Assembly (NCBI GenBank): GCA_036937835.1
Contig: CM072881.1
Span: forward strand, 6,990,501 to 7,054,500
DNA length: 64,000 nt
Origin: Pampus argenteus
Lineage: Eukaryota > Chordata > Actinopteri > Scombriformes > Stromateidae
Reading direction: 5' to 3'
The notes beneath the pieces were generated by a model. It was not told the origin of the DNA and did not search any database. It saw nothing but the letters and a program-made list of their open reading frames with translations. The position numbers and the translations under genes were made by a program. Below, one piece after another: positions 50,640 through 63,500 of this stretch. How positions within the stretch are numbered: position 1 is the stretch's first letter; each line of letters begins with the position of its first letter.

Positions 50640-51239
50640 GAATAAGAGAGAAAGGGGGAGGTCATGTCTGAAATGGCAGTATTGCATAACTATTCAGTGA
50701 GAGAACACAAGGAAAGCGGGGGAAAATGGAAAGCAAGAAAGGAGGGGGGGTGTTACTTGTGCTGGAGGAGGTTAAGCTTGGCACCAGCTAGTTTTTGTTC
50801 TTTTCCATTTTTTACTTCTCAACTGCCTGAGAGAGTGCAGAAGAGTGGCAGCAAGTTTCTATCTCTTGTACATGGGTGCACAAGGGGAAAAAAAAGGTGT
50901 TGCCACAGGGAGACTGGAGCCTATGGGTGGACCTTGTTGTTATACACAAACCTACACACACCCTCTCTGTCGGGGCGTGCATACACTTGTAGACAGACAG
51001 TCCTGAGAAAGGGAATGTGAGGTGCACCGCAACCTGTGGAGTGCCAGCTGCCGGTGAGAGGAAAACCTCTGTTTTTAAACGTAGCTTTTCTGTTGCTGGA
51101 CTTCTCTTCAGCCTTCTACCGGCGCTGTTTTCTTACACATTATTTACTCTGCTTGTGTTGGGAGTATGAGCCACTAATTTTGATGGGAGGGCGAAGCTTC
51201 CCTTCAGCATGGTGCAGAGGGATATGACTATCCAGTCAG
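50640..51239 (+). CDS. mrtfb: Candidate alternative MRTF first exon (second promoter)
   Basis: An ATG at 51209 (A at -3, G at +4) opens a ten-codon frame, MVQRDMTIQS, that ends with one extra G at 51239 before the donor gtaaag. This is the same phase and last base as the two better exons at 47767 and 60575, so it could splice to the same acceptor. A mammalian MRTF-A short-promoter isoform also starts with a very short exon ending in QS. The 5' limit is arbitrary; only 51209-51239 would be coding. Evidence is donor, phase and analogy only. Confidence 0.35.
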
Positions 51240-54200
51240 GTAAAGTCAATTCCTGTCTACTGCTTTCTGGTCTCTTGTGTGTCAATGACTAAAAGTTATG
51301 TGTGAAGCGCATCTCATGTTGCATTTGTTGACTACAGGTGTGGTGAGAGTGCTTGCGTGTGTCGATAAATGTTAAATGTATTGACACTGCAGTCTTAAGT
51401 GTTGGTGTATGTTTTGGATGAGAATGCCTACACTGCATTCATAACTGTAAAAATGTACTCGCTGTTCACCTGTTTCTTTTTTTTTTTCGTGGACACATAC
51501 CATTACTATCAACCAAATCAGCCTGCATGCTGTAAAAGCAGCTCTGTCATGAGTCTGGGTGGCTAATGCACCATACAGTATGTAGTGTGTAAATGTAGGT
51601 TTTTAACTCAGGGGGTCTCTAGTAGAAAAGGGTCCGGTTGGGCTGTGAGGTCAGGTTTGCTGCGACTCTCCTGAGCAGGTCGAAGGGTGTGGTTGATAAA
51701 TTGGGCTCTTCTCAGAATGTGACCCCTCCACCCCCAGAAGCTTTCAACTGTCCAACTGTCCCAGAGGACTGACTACAGGCCGCAACCAGGATCTAGACAG
51801 AGTTGTAGAAGCTATGGGTGGAATAACAGACAACAAAGGCTGGAGTCAGGGGTGGGGAAAGTAGGTTAGAGACTCTGCTCCCGATTTCACTCGGGATGAC
51901 CTGTTCAATTCAGTCAGAACAGATAGTTCCAGATCATGATGCAGACTACGTCTACTCCTGTGGCAGACTGGTAATTTAAAATAATATATGTGATGAGACA
52001 GTGTTTTCTGTGTGCCTGCACTGTCTTAAAGAGTGATTGTGCATCATGTCTCACTGTGGTGGTCTGATGGCTTTTTGTCTGGTTTAACTTAGCGATTCAG
52101 TGTCATGTTCAAATACAGGGAATCCCAATTCTGACAATTTTACTGTCTTGTCGCAGTGAAGAAACTATCTGGATAAGGGTATTTGAACAAGATGAAATCT
52201 ATGGGCTACAGATTTGTTGCCACCTGGAGTTCAGGATTTCAGAGAAATTGAAGCATGACTTAGGTACCTTTCTTCGAAAAAGAAAGAGAGCAGGCGTACA
52301 GACACTGTTGATAAATGTTGGGGGTGAGGAGCAGGATAGTCGGGCTGAAATTCCATCAGTGAGGTTTGCTTGTTGGCCGGCTACGTCATCCTGACTTGTA
52401 AGCAAAGAGAGATACAGATCACATCCCTATTGCACCCCACCCTCCCATAATGACAATAGATGGGCCGTAGTTTACATGGTGATGTTGTGTCATTGGTGAA
52501 GGCTTTTGTTTGACAGGAGCCAGAAATGATTTAAAATGACAAAATCAACTCAAACCTCACACTAGATAGATGCTATGATATGAAGATATGGTTATAGCTA
52601 GACATGTAGCTTGGCTGAGGCTAGCTTAGCCCTGCAGTGATTCAGGAAGGCTGATGGTACTGTTATGTAACAGATTGGGAGGCTGCCAGCAGCAGAGGCC
52701 CCGCAGAACTCAGTCAGGCTGCGAGTAGGAGGGGAGAGGGAAGAATGAGATGGATACTAAGAAAGAGGAGGAATAAGCATAGAGAGGATGGGTAAAAAAA
52801 AAAGATAGATATGAGAGATAATTGAAAAATAAGGCTGTAAAAAAAAAAGCACTCGAGGAAGGAGACTTTGTTTTAATCTAATCCAGACACACAGCTGCAG
52901 CGAACACAATCCAACTGCATGTCTCATTGCTGCTTTGTTGGTGACTCTGTATTAAAATTAACATAACTACGTAGTCCCAAGAAACTCTGGTAACTCTTTC
53001 ACATTTCCTTGGAAGAATCGTAACATGTGTTTATTGGAGCCTTGCATGTTGGGTCATGTTAAACTGCACTAGAAATCTCAGTTTTACTATGACATCATAA
53101 ATCCGGCCAAATCTTAACAACAGGAGACTAAATGTCGCAGTTTGTGATGAATGTAAATGGATTTCGGTCTGATAAACATACAGGCAGAAGCATATTTATG
53201 CCACTGAGGCAAGTTTTGTGAAAATGCTTAATTCATATATGTGTCCAGCACAACACACATACACACACACACACTCTTCACAACTCATGTCACTGTTGGG
53301 ACCCGGACCTGCACTTACAGGCTTTGGTAACCTTCCATTTCCACAGTGTGTCCTGACAGCGCGGTATTTCAACAAGCACTAACACACTCACATCTTTGAT
53401 TTGTGATCCAGTAAATTCCTGTTGGGTAATGAGAAGAGAGAGCATTACCACACCGATCTGTAGCCTGCAGCTAAAGAAAAGCGCTTCATCAGATACACAC
53501 ACACTCACCACTGATTCGTAGGTCTGCTCAGTGACTGCGCAATCACAGATATAAGGCCACTCATGTAGCCGAGAAAAACACACAAAAGCACACACATATC
53601 TTAAAACATGCAGCACGGAACAGCAAATGTATACGTGTCGCCCACCACTTGAACACAAATACACACACACACACACACACACTCTAACACACTTGCATTC
53701 ACTTATATATCATATTACATATAGGTTTGTATACAAACTTTTATAGATGCACCTATGTTGTGGTGTGTGTGTGTGGTTTCGGACACAGGTGCATACACAC
53801 CTTTTTAATCAGGGTGTAGAAAAACTGATAATACTGCAGGATGTTGAAGTAGCAGTAGTCTTGTATGTTTGGTGAGGGCGTGATGTAAAAATACCGGGGC
53901 AAGTCACTGTTAATGTAAAACCGTTCTCCTTTTAAAATCAGCTTTACCCAACATTATCCACTACGAACCCTCTACTTTGAAAATCAGCAAATTTGGGTTT
54001 CAGACGTGTACTTACACACACCCACACAGTTACAAGTACAAACCTGCTGCTGCAGGACATGTATCCTCTAGTTGGTTTAGTTTGTGCCTCGTCTCCAACT
54101 CGGATTGCTCAGATTTTTTTTCCCCCCTTACTTGCTTCTGAATAATAGAACAGCCATTAGGGTCTGACTCACCTGCTAGCAGGAAATGTGCCGCACCTAC

Positions 54201-57200
54201 CGCTGGCTGATGAACGTATAGCAGAGGTCACTGTGAACTTACGGGACTTTTGTAGTTTTTCGCTTGAGTGACTCAGATACTGAAGCACGCGCCAAAGAAA
54301 ATTCAACGTTGATGACAGCGTGAGGTGAAAGCAGTGTTGGCTAAAGCTTATTATTAAAGCTTAAAGCTTTTCAATGCGTTCATGATGTGGGCTGTATGTG
54401 AAACACAAGGATTTACTGATATTTTCATGATTTGTAAAATAAAATGAAGCTAATTTAACAACATGCCAAATCTTAAGTGTTTTGAAATCAACCCAGAAAA
54501 CGAGTTAGATGTGGAAAGTAAGTTGGTTAATAACAGTAGACGGCTGCAGCAGTGTCACCAGCCTGCAGGGATTCCAGGGAAAGCTCAGACTGGCACATGG
54601 CCACCTTTGTGTCCACTGTCAGACCAGACTAAAAACCGCAGCTGTTTCTGCTTGTATTAAAATACTCGTGAAGGATTTTAACGGTGGTGAAAACAAATCA
54701 ACTTTCAAATTGTTGTTTTTTTTATGTGGTTTGTTGTTTGGACAGTTTGACGTATCAGAAAGTGAAATTTTTTTTTTGTTTTTATCAGCAATAAAACATC
54801 ACACATTAACAAAGGCTGGTCTTGGATATAGAGATAAGCATTAAAGGTGTGTACATTAACTTGAAAAGATTAAGATGGTCTGACCTGAATGATTTTTCTT
54901 GTTAATTATAAATACAGATAAAAGCAGTAAACAGGAAGGAGGAGAATGAATGCTTCCTTTTCTTTTCCCCCATAGAAATTCAGTTGCACGTACGCGCCGT
55001 TTAGCGTCAACATTTCACGTAAACGCTCAACATTAAAGATCGATGTCTAATAAAAACCCTGTCATGTTGAAGCAAAAGGGAGAGGAAGGCGGGAAGAAGA
55101 GGGCAAATATATACATACATATATACAGTATCAGAGAGACTTTCTCAAACCTAAAAGTCTCTGTCAGACACTCACATGCTGTACACATGCTGTCACCATC
55201 ACTTCAACTCTTGTGTAATTGTTGTCTTTATTTCTCTTTTCTCTCTGTTGTCCTAATTGGCTCCGGCTGCCTGTCATTGCTGCCAGTCTGCCCAGGAGTC
55301 CGTTGTTGTAGGATTGAAATGGAAACCAATCGTAAAGGAGAAAAGAAAGCTGTGTTTCCTCTGTACAGTAAGTAGAGCAGGAGGTTAGGGGGTTCGTTAC
55401 ATTAAGAATGATTTTCAGATGTGCCGGTTATGTAACAGTCTGTCACAACACCGTCATCACCGGTCAGGTAACACCCCTCTTTGGGTACTGGTACTGGTAC
55501 TTTTTTTTTTCTCTCTCTCTCTCTCTCACAGCCTCTATTCTTGTCTGACAATATGATTTGCTGAACTCAACCTCCTCTTCTTCACTTCTTTCTGGTTCAC
55601 AGTGTAGGTTCACACTACCAGATGCTAACAGCTGCCAGATGGCCTGTGACTTTTATTTTTCAGCCAGCACTTGTGCTCTTACAGATGCTTCTCTCTCCTT
55701 TAACAGTATACATATAGACCTCAGTTGGACTACTTTTTATTGATGAGACGTGACAAGGTGGAGGGTGCCGCTTCAACAAAGAACCTTTGACCCATGTGTA
55801 AGAGACATTCAGAGTACTCAGAAACATTTTCTACACCCACAACAAACTGATGTGAGCTGTAGAGATGTAGTTGTTATCTCAACCTTAAATTTCCCCTCGA
55901 ATGTGCCCCCAGATGTGTTTAACTTTGTACAATTCTTCTTCTTTTTTCCCCCCTGCATATATGACAATAAATCTGTACTTTGCAAAGCAAACTGCAGTCT
56001 TTCATGCAGCTAGACATGGTTTTAAGCCCTTCTTTGCTTACTCTGACATCTGAAAAGAGAATAAATTTTTATTACTTTTAGGATTGAAACTGAAATGCAG
56101 CAATAGGTCAACACGGGATTATTTGTCCAATATCCCAAAAAGAGATGGTTTACAAGCTTCTGGCAGCGAGTGTACCCCTCTCCCATGCAAACACAGTCAT
56201 GTAAGTGATTAAGTGCAGTCTTGCTATAGTCCTGTTTACATTAGAGTTTTGTGTCAGATTCCACATCCTTTCTGCAGGGTGAGCATCTTGTTTCAGACAT
56301 CATTAACCAGATTCCTCAGGCTGTGTTGCTTTTCCATTTTTATTTTACAGTTCATAATGTCAATAGATCAACACTAAAAAATCCCCGGCTTGTCAGTTTT
56401 GAGTCAAAGCCAAAGGCAAACAGTGCTGGTAAATACCACCAGTGCTGAAGGGAAGTAAAAGGAAAAAACACCTTCTGTTTCTGCTGCTGGAATGTTAATG
56501 GCTGGTGTGACCTGTGGTACTGAAACTTGGCACGGTAGCTTACTTAGCAGGTCAGGCTTTGTTTAGTGCATCTGTTTTCTGACATGTTGGCAAACTTGCT
56601 TGTGACTTGAAGATCACCAGTTTGAAACCCAGGAAAACCTGACAATACAGATGAAGAGTGTAAACAGGTATCGCGAGAATGTGTTACTGGTATTTTGATG
56701 TAGTTAACAACGCTGTACCATTCCTGATTCCTTAGTTTGTGTTTTTTTTCCATCAAAATGGAAAATCTCTCAACGTTAAACAAAGAACTTTACCTTTAAA
56801 AAAAAAAAAAAAAAAAAAAAACACATCTTAACTCCCAGAAAGTTATAAAGGACAGCAAATATCTTATCAAATGACAAATGAAAACAACCAAGAATCAACC
56901 AAGCACATGCAGTAGGAGAGCTTTTTAATTGATTCTTAATTAATCTTCTTCAGTAGTGCCACTCAGAGTAGTAGAAGTAGAAGACATCACTGACACAGAT
57001 ATTTGTTTCTAGGTAAGTTTAGGTCACGTTTTGATGAGGAAGATGTCTAAGGGTGTTTAAGATGACATTCATGCTCCAATTATTCTAATCAGTAATCACT
57101 ATTCAAATCATATTCTAATTACCTACTGTACATTTTAAGGTATTAAAATAATAAGATATGACTTTCAAGAGTTTAAACTAATTTATTCATTATCCTTTTC

Positions 57201-59800
57201 ACACAAATTCATTCATGATTTGTCATTCAGTATTTTCACCTAGACAGTGTTCGTACACCAGTTCAGTTCAGAGATTTAATTTAATATGACATTTGTGACA
57301 GTGACAATGGCGTCTCAGACTAGTTGTCCCTGACAAGCTGACTGAATCCATATTTAAAGTCACTGCTCCAGTTTTAGGGTAGAGGTTATTTCCCTAGACC
57401 TGAGAATGATTCACCAATATGTAAAATGAACAAAGTGTCCTGTGTATCCGACAGGAAAACGGCATCCTGTGCGATTTAGGGACAGAAATTTTCAGTCAGT
57501 GTTGGTTTTCTGGTTTCCCCTCCAGGCTGTACTATACCTCCGATTCACCTGAACCAGGCTTGCCGGGTCTTGTTTCTTAGTGGTGATTGGATAGAAACTT
57601 TAAATTGTTGCAGGGAGGTTTTTAGAATGTGGTGGGATAATTGTTTTGAGCTCGCCGTGTCAGTACATACGCTCAGTGCCCCGAGAGAAGGTCAAGATGT
57701 CCCATAATCAGAGTATAGAGTAATCATAATAGAGTGTAAAAGTTAAAACAACATTCTCAACCAGTTTTTTCCCATAACCTGCAAAGTTATTGTGCAGTTT
57801 TGATGTTTGATAGTGAAGAAATGACACAAGGAGTCGGTGCAGAGACATTCGCATTTACTGTAAACATACCGTGGCTGCAACTTTTTATTTGGGGCCAATC
57901 TTGAATTTATTTTATGTTTTTCTCCTTTACTGATTCTTCAAATTAAGTCCTTGAATTTTATTTCTATCTTGATTGGATGTATGTTTTCTGTTTACTTCTG
58001 AGAGGAATTGGTCTTAAATTGATTCCTCCCTAATCAAATCAAGCTCACTACTAAAACAAATGTTTTCATGCCATTTTAACAACTTCTTTATGCCCCCAGT
58101 GTTGCGGGTTATAATGACCGACTGGAAGCTGTGGGGGGAATTTTTCCGTTCATTTTCACATCCACAGGAAACCTTTGTGTCACTATTTTAATAAGACCTT
58201 CCTACAGAAATTATATCCCGTCTGCTTGCACAAAAATAAGTTGGGTTTTTTTTCTATAATTCCCCAAAATGTTTTTCAGTGAATTGGTATCCCTCCTGTA
58301 AATCGGGCCTGTCATAATTCTTGTTTAACCGTTCATAGGGAGTCTAGTTTCTTAACTCTGTGGTCTGTATAATAGCTTCTAAGCCAGGTGTAGTCACATC
58401 ATGTGAAATAACATAGCTGCACTTCCCACACAGTAGGGCTACTTAAGATCCGAGACCATTAAAACCCCCTCTTGGTCAAGATAAAGATGATAGTTATCAG
58501 ACAACTCAGATTTTATATGCAACAGTTATAGTTATTACAGTTGTTATTATTGCTGTGTGTTTTGTTATATGGAATCACAGAAACAGAGCTGGTGAAAAAT
58601 CCAGTTGAGATACAAACACAGAACACCTGGAATTAGAAGAAAAACTGTTGTCAAACTGGTGAAGGGTTTTGAATTTTGAGCCATGAAGATGAAAATAGAC
58701 TTGTTTATGATGTGTGTGTGTGTTGCTGAGATTGGTTCAACCCACACAGCAAAGTCTTAATCCCAGTGTGTGTTGTCATCTCTGTTTCCTGCCCAGACTG
58801 TGAATCATTACAGCAGGTGGACATTAATCCTGCAGACAGTTATTGTAGACACCAGTCACTGTTTATTCAAGGTGTTGTCTGTGTTTTCTATGGCCGTGTG
58901 ATTGTGTGTGTTTCACCGGTATGATGGAGGTGTACTGTACCGGTCAGCCCTGTTGCCATGGAGTGTGCTAAATTTTTATATTGGATGTTTTGTGCTTAGG
59001 CCGTTGTTTTATTAATAGATCGACTCCTCTCTGTGCTTTATATATATTGAAATGGTAGATATGAAAGCAATGTATCTCGCCTCGTGTCATACCTCATGAA
59101 ACATTGATTTAGTCCAAGAAAATAGAGCTTAAAGTTTGCGTGTGTGTGCCTCAAAGTAACCTTACCCTGCGAGTGCACAGGTGATACCAAGCTGAATATA
59201 GCCCCCTTATGGCCAGCTGGCCATGCTATTTAAAACAGAGACTGGGGGGCGGGGGGCTGCGGCCAGGGACGGCGTTTACCATCAGCATTCTGCAGGAGCC
59301 AGTGAGAGTTTAGCGGTGGGACTGGACCACAAAAGAGGTTTTTGACAGGATTAGGAAACGTTATCTTTAAATATTAGATTCTCAGAGTCCCTGCCTTTCC
59401 TCAAGGGCAGCCTGTAAAATACAATTCAGTTGTAGTAGCGATTAGGTATCAATCAATCACCTTAAAAGTCACCGCTTGTGATTCATCCCGGTATCAGATT
59501 CACCCGAGCATCTTTGACAAAGCTCGATTATGTTGGATGAGGTCATAACTGAGAACAGTAACCGCCGTTTCCACTTGTCCAATAAAAACTGTTTATTAAT
59601 TAACTCGGTCACCATTTTTGAGAGCAAGCCTGTGCAGTGAAATGTGTTGAAAAGGTGTTTAAGAGGTGATTGTCTCATTGATGGTTTTCTGATCTTGCTC
59701 TATAGGCTGAGTTTGTGCGTTTTTGTGTATGTGTTTATTCGGGAGGAGGTCTGTATGTGGCAGCCCCCCTCAGCCTGTAACAGAGAATGAATGGCAACAG
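51240..59800 (+). other. MRTF intron, second segment
   Basis: About 8.5 kb with no recognised coding exon. It contains microsatellites (CA at 53655-53682, CT at 55512-55528, A24 at 56798-56821) and a TATTTAAA plus G-rich element at 59226-59258. Confidence 0.5.
56798..56821. repeat. 24-base A homopolymer
   Basis: Uninterrupted A run in the MRTF intron. No retroposed gene or SINE body was recognised before it. Confidence 0.95.
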
Positions 59801-60575
59801 CTGAGCTGGAGAACTTTATCGGCAGCACTCCCTGTTTGCTTGTGTGTGCGTGTGTGTGCGGGCGTGCGTGTGTGAGATTCAGGAGGAGCTGCAACCAGGG
59901 CAGTCTCACTGGGCTCTCTCTCTCTGCTGAGCTCACTGCTGTCCTCTCTTCCTTCGCCACTGGCCTCTTTTCAGCTTCCTCCCTCAGCTCTCTTGTGCTT
60001 TTCATCCACGACTCGCCCTGTGGATTTCTTTCCCCTCCTGTCTGTCCGGGAAACCTTCGTAGAGTAGCGCTGTCGTGACTCGCCGACTGCCACTGCAAAG
60101 GAAAGGAGAGAGCAGGGGGAAGAAGAGAAAGCGAGAGAAGCTGAGACAGACCAATCGATTACTCTGATACATAGCAGAGAGGCACTGGGAGAGGAGAAGA
60201 GAGGCTGTGGCAGCATTCTTCCTAGTGGTTTTGGTTTTAAAAGGAGATTTTCTTTCTGAAGCATTTGATTCACGTCCTTCCTTTGAAAAGAGAGGACAGC
60301 TAATTGAGGGGACATCTGGTGCAGTTTTGACACATCGAAGACTTTTCTTCCCCCTTCAGCACAGCACTTAGCACTTTGGAGGAGGACTGCTTTTGAATGA
60401 GAAGTTCAATGTTTACCAGATAATTAATCTCCATTCTGAATGATAATGCTGGACACCAACCATTGTCTGTCCTTTGAACCCTCCCCCGGGGGCTCTCCTC
60501 CAATGGGAGAACACATGGAGATGGCAGGACTGAAGATGGATCATGACAGACTTGTCTATCATAGCCTGAAAGAAG
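59800..60575 (+). CDS. mrtfb: Alternative MRTF first exon (third promoter), MRTF-B-like short form
   Basis: The coding part 60440-60575 (or from the ATG at 60446, which has A at -3) gives 45 codons plus one base, starting MIMLDTNHCLSFEPSPGGSP and ending LVYHSLKE. The donor is gtgggc. The last residues SLKE match my recollection of a mammalian MRTF-B isoform whose alternative exon ends in SLKE just before VLQLRLQQRR. Phase 1 and last base G agree with the long-form exon. Upstream sequence to about 59.8 kb is CT/GA rich and probably 5' UTR; its 5' limit is a guess. Confidence 0.55.
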
Positions 60576-63500
60576 GTGGGCGATCCGGAGCTGCACACAG
60601 TCAGTAGAGACACAAGATATGTGATATGTGTGTGTTTGTGTGCCTCAGTCTACAACTGCATAGCATGACTTTTTATAAATAAGTTGACGTGGTTAAACGT
60701 TCTCTCTGATGAACCTTTTTAACAGAGCAGACATGGCCGCTGTGTTATATAAAGGAAGTGCGGGTGACTACAGGTATAAATTACTCGGCCTGTGATGTTA
60801 AAGTCACATAATATGTTGCTTTGAAGATACCCTGTGGAGTTTTCATGAAAATAAACAAATTAATGTTTTTATGTTTTACATTTAGTACTACTCACCAAAA
60901 ATGCAGTGTGTGTCCTTGAGGCCTGACGAACACTTTGAATGTATTTCCCTCCTCATAAAACTCCAAAGCCTACTTTCTGGGAAATGTTAAAATCTTCCCT
61001 TTCTCTTCTGGCACATTACTGCGCTTTTTGTCTTGTTGCTGCCCTCTTTAGATCAGTGGAATAGTGCAAAACTATTGACAGGACTGCGTATAATGTCATC
61101 TGCATGCACAATAACAAATAATGTGGGAACCCACTCATCAAAACGTTGCTCCACATCGCTACTAGTTGTCAAGAACTCCACAGGGTACCCTTTTAAGTTA
61201 TGACCCAACTGGAGCCACCAGCAAATATTTAATACCATTTAGTTTTTTTAGACCTGGATTGTACATTTTGGAGAAAACCAAAGGAAAAAATAGTGCTGTA
61301 ACTAACTGCTATTTTCATTATAGCTTAATCTTCCCATCATTTGCTCAATTAATTGGTCTATAAAGTGGCAGGAAATAGTGAAAAATGCCTGTCACAGTTT
61401 CCCAGAGCCCAATGTGATGTCCTCAAATGTCAACCAACAGCAAAGGCCAAAAATATTCAGTTTACATACATATCAAAACAGAGAAAACCAGAACCTCTAA
61501 CTGAAGCAATATTTGATATTTTTGCTTGAAAAAAATAGTGATTTATGTTGATCTGCTATCATTTATTTTACTCTTAAAACAAATACTGTCCATTTCCATA
61601 CATATGGTAAAACAACCAGGCCGCCAACAGTAACATGGCATCTGGAATTGGGGATACAGCCCAATTTGAAATGGTGTACAGTGAGCAGTACAGTCAAATA
61701 AGCTTTATTTTGATAATTACCATCATCATAAGCATTACAGACGATGTCAGAGTCACAGATGGACAGATGACACAAAACATTCCTCTGAGGTTAGAATGAT
61801 GGGCGATAGAGGAGGTCTAGAGAACGGATAGAGGAAACGAATGAAAAAAAGGTAGATAGGATGCCATAAAAACAGCTGACATGTTACACTATTACTGATG
61901 ACACTACAGTTGTCATTTGAAAATATTATTATTCAAGATCTTTTACTAACTGCAAAATTCTTCAAAGGAGGCACATGTCAGATCTGAAGAAAGCGTGAGT
62001 GACGAGAACCACTTAAAGCCATGAAAGCTTTGGGACTCCCGTTCCTTGAACTTTAAGATAATTAGTATTCGCCACACCTCTTCATGTTGTCGTCTGGCTT
62101 TCAGCACAGCGCAGCGCAGCAGTGCAAGGGCGTTTGGAGCGATTCCAAGGTGCGAATGGCCTTAACCTTGTGTGTTGCTCACAGCCTCTAACCTCTTTCC
62201 ATTCTCACACGTGTGAAACATTTGCTGTGATCAGACGCCACATTCATGTCTCTGTTCAACAGATGCAATCAAACTGCGCTACTGTGCAAATGATGAGCTC
62301 ATGTAGAAGTGCGTCAACAGGCTTTCCAAATTTCCTACGTCGATGCCAAGTGTGACCTTTACCCGGAGCGTCTGTGGGTCTTCTGTCGAGGAGTAAATTA
62401 GCTGGATATGTGGCAGTATGATGACGCCCGTTTCCGTCTTCATGTGCCCACTTCCTCACCCAGTATATGTACGGAGCATTCTGCCTTCATGTGTGTTGCT
62501 ATAGTCGGTGTATGTAGCCTTACCTGTGCCAGGCATTGGTGTCCGGGTCTTTGGAGACAGTGACACCCTGCACTCAGACATGTTTAATCAGATCTAACGA
62601 CACATGAGCGCAGCAGGATTAGCCCAGTTGGCCGCCAAGATCTCGGCTAAACCTCTCTGACCTCTTGCTTCTTCCCATCTGACGCCTCTCTAACAGTAAA
62701 CCCAACCCATTGGTTTGTGACCTTTCTGTCTGTCAGTGCATGTGTACAGAATTCCCCCACTAAAGATTTAGTAGTATTTCGTAGTTTGTAGCCGTGAGAC
62801 AGCTGCGCTTAAATACTGAGCTCATCTGAAATGATTACCTCAACCGTTGATTGACACTTTATTTGACACAATATTTATTTATTAGGTTAGAAATTTCAAA
62901 AGCGTGTTGGTCATGGGTTAGCAATGGTACGATTTTGCTCTGCTCGTCTTTGCTTGCATATTTGCTTCTAGTCAAAATAATCTCACAATTTTGATGTTGT
63001 TTTTGGTTCTGGCAAATTATGACACGTGTTGACATTTTATAAACGGTTGAAATCGTTTCAAGATGACGATCTACACTTTACACCCAAATCTTTCTATTAA
63101 GTATTTGAAGCTGAAAAGAGGATTTATTTCTTAAACTGTGTAAGAAGCCTATATTTTGTTCTCTTTCTCTAGCTTTATATTATCTGTGACCTTCAGTGTG
63201 ACTTTCCCTGGCCAGCAGGTTGGTGTTGAGGTTATAGACAGCATCCTGTTACCAAATTATCACTGGCTCAATCGATTATGCAATGTCGTTGAAACTGTAG
63301 TTTGCTTTTATTCTCCTCTTCTTCATCTAAAAGCTGTAAACGTTGTGGTTTCTGCTGTCTCTCTGCCTCTCTCGTTCTGCGTTCCCTCGCTCTAACTTTT
63401 TATGACTGCGGAGGCCAGTTTTGTGACTGTGGCCTAGTATCCCAATAAAACCTGCCCTGCCTTTTTATCCTTTTCCTAAATTAACCAAAATGGCCCTCAA

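Noticed and set aside
50664..51020. 118-codon plus-strand frame before the candidate MRTF exon
   Set aside because: Low-complexity Lys/Gly/Ser-rich translation of GA-rich sequence; no conserved motif, no acceptor or donor that fits it.
59200..59215. SRF CArG box (CCTTATGG) that would suggest MRTF autoregulation
   Set aside because: The A/T core is only four bases rather than six, so it does not fit CC(A/T)6GG.
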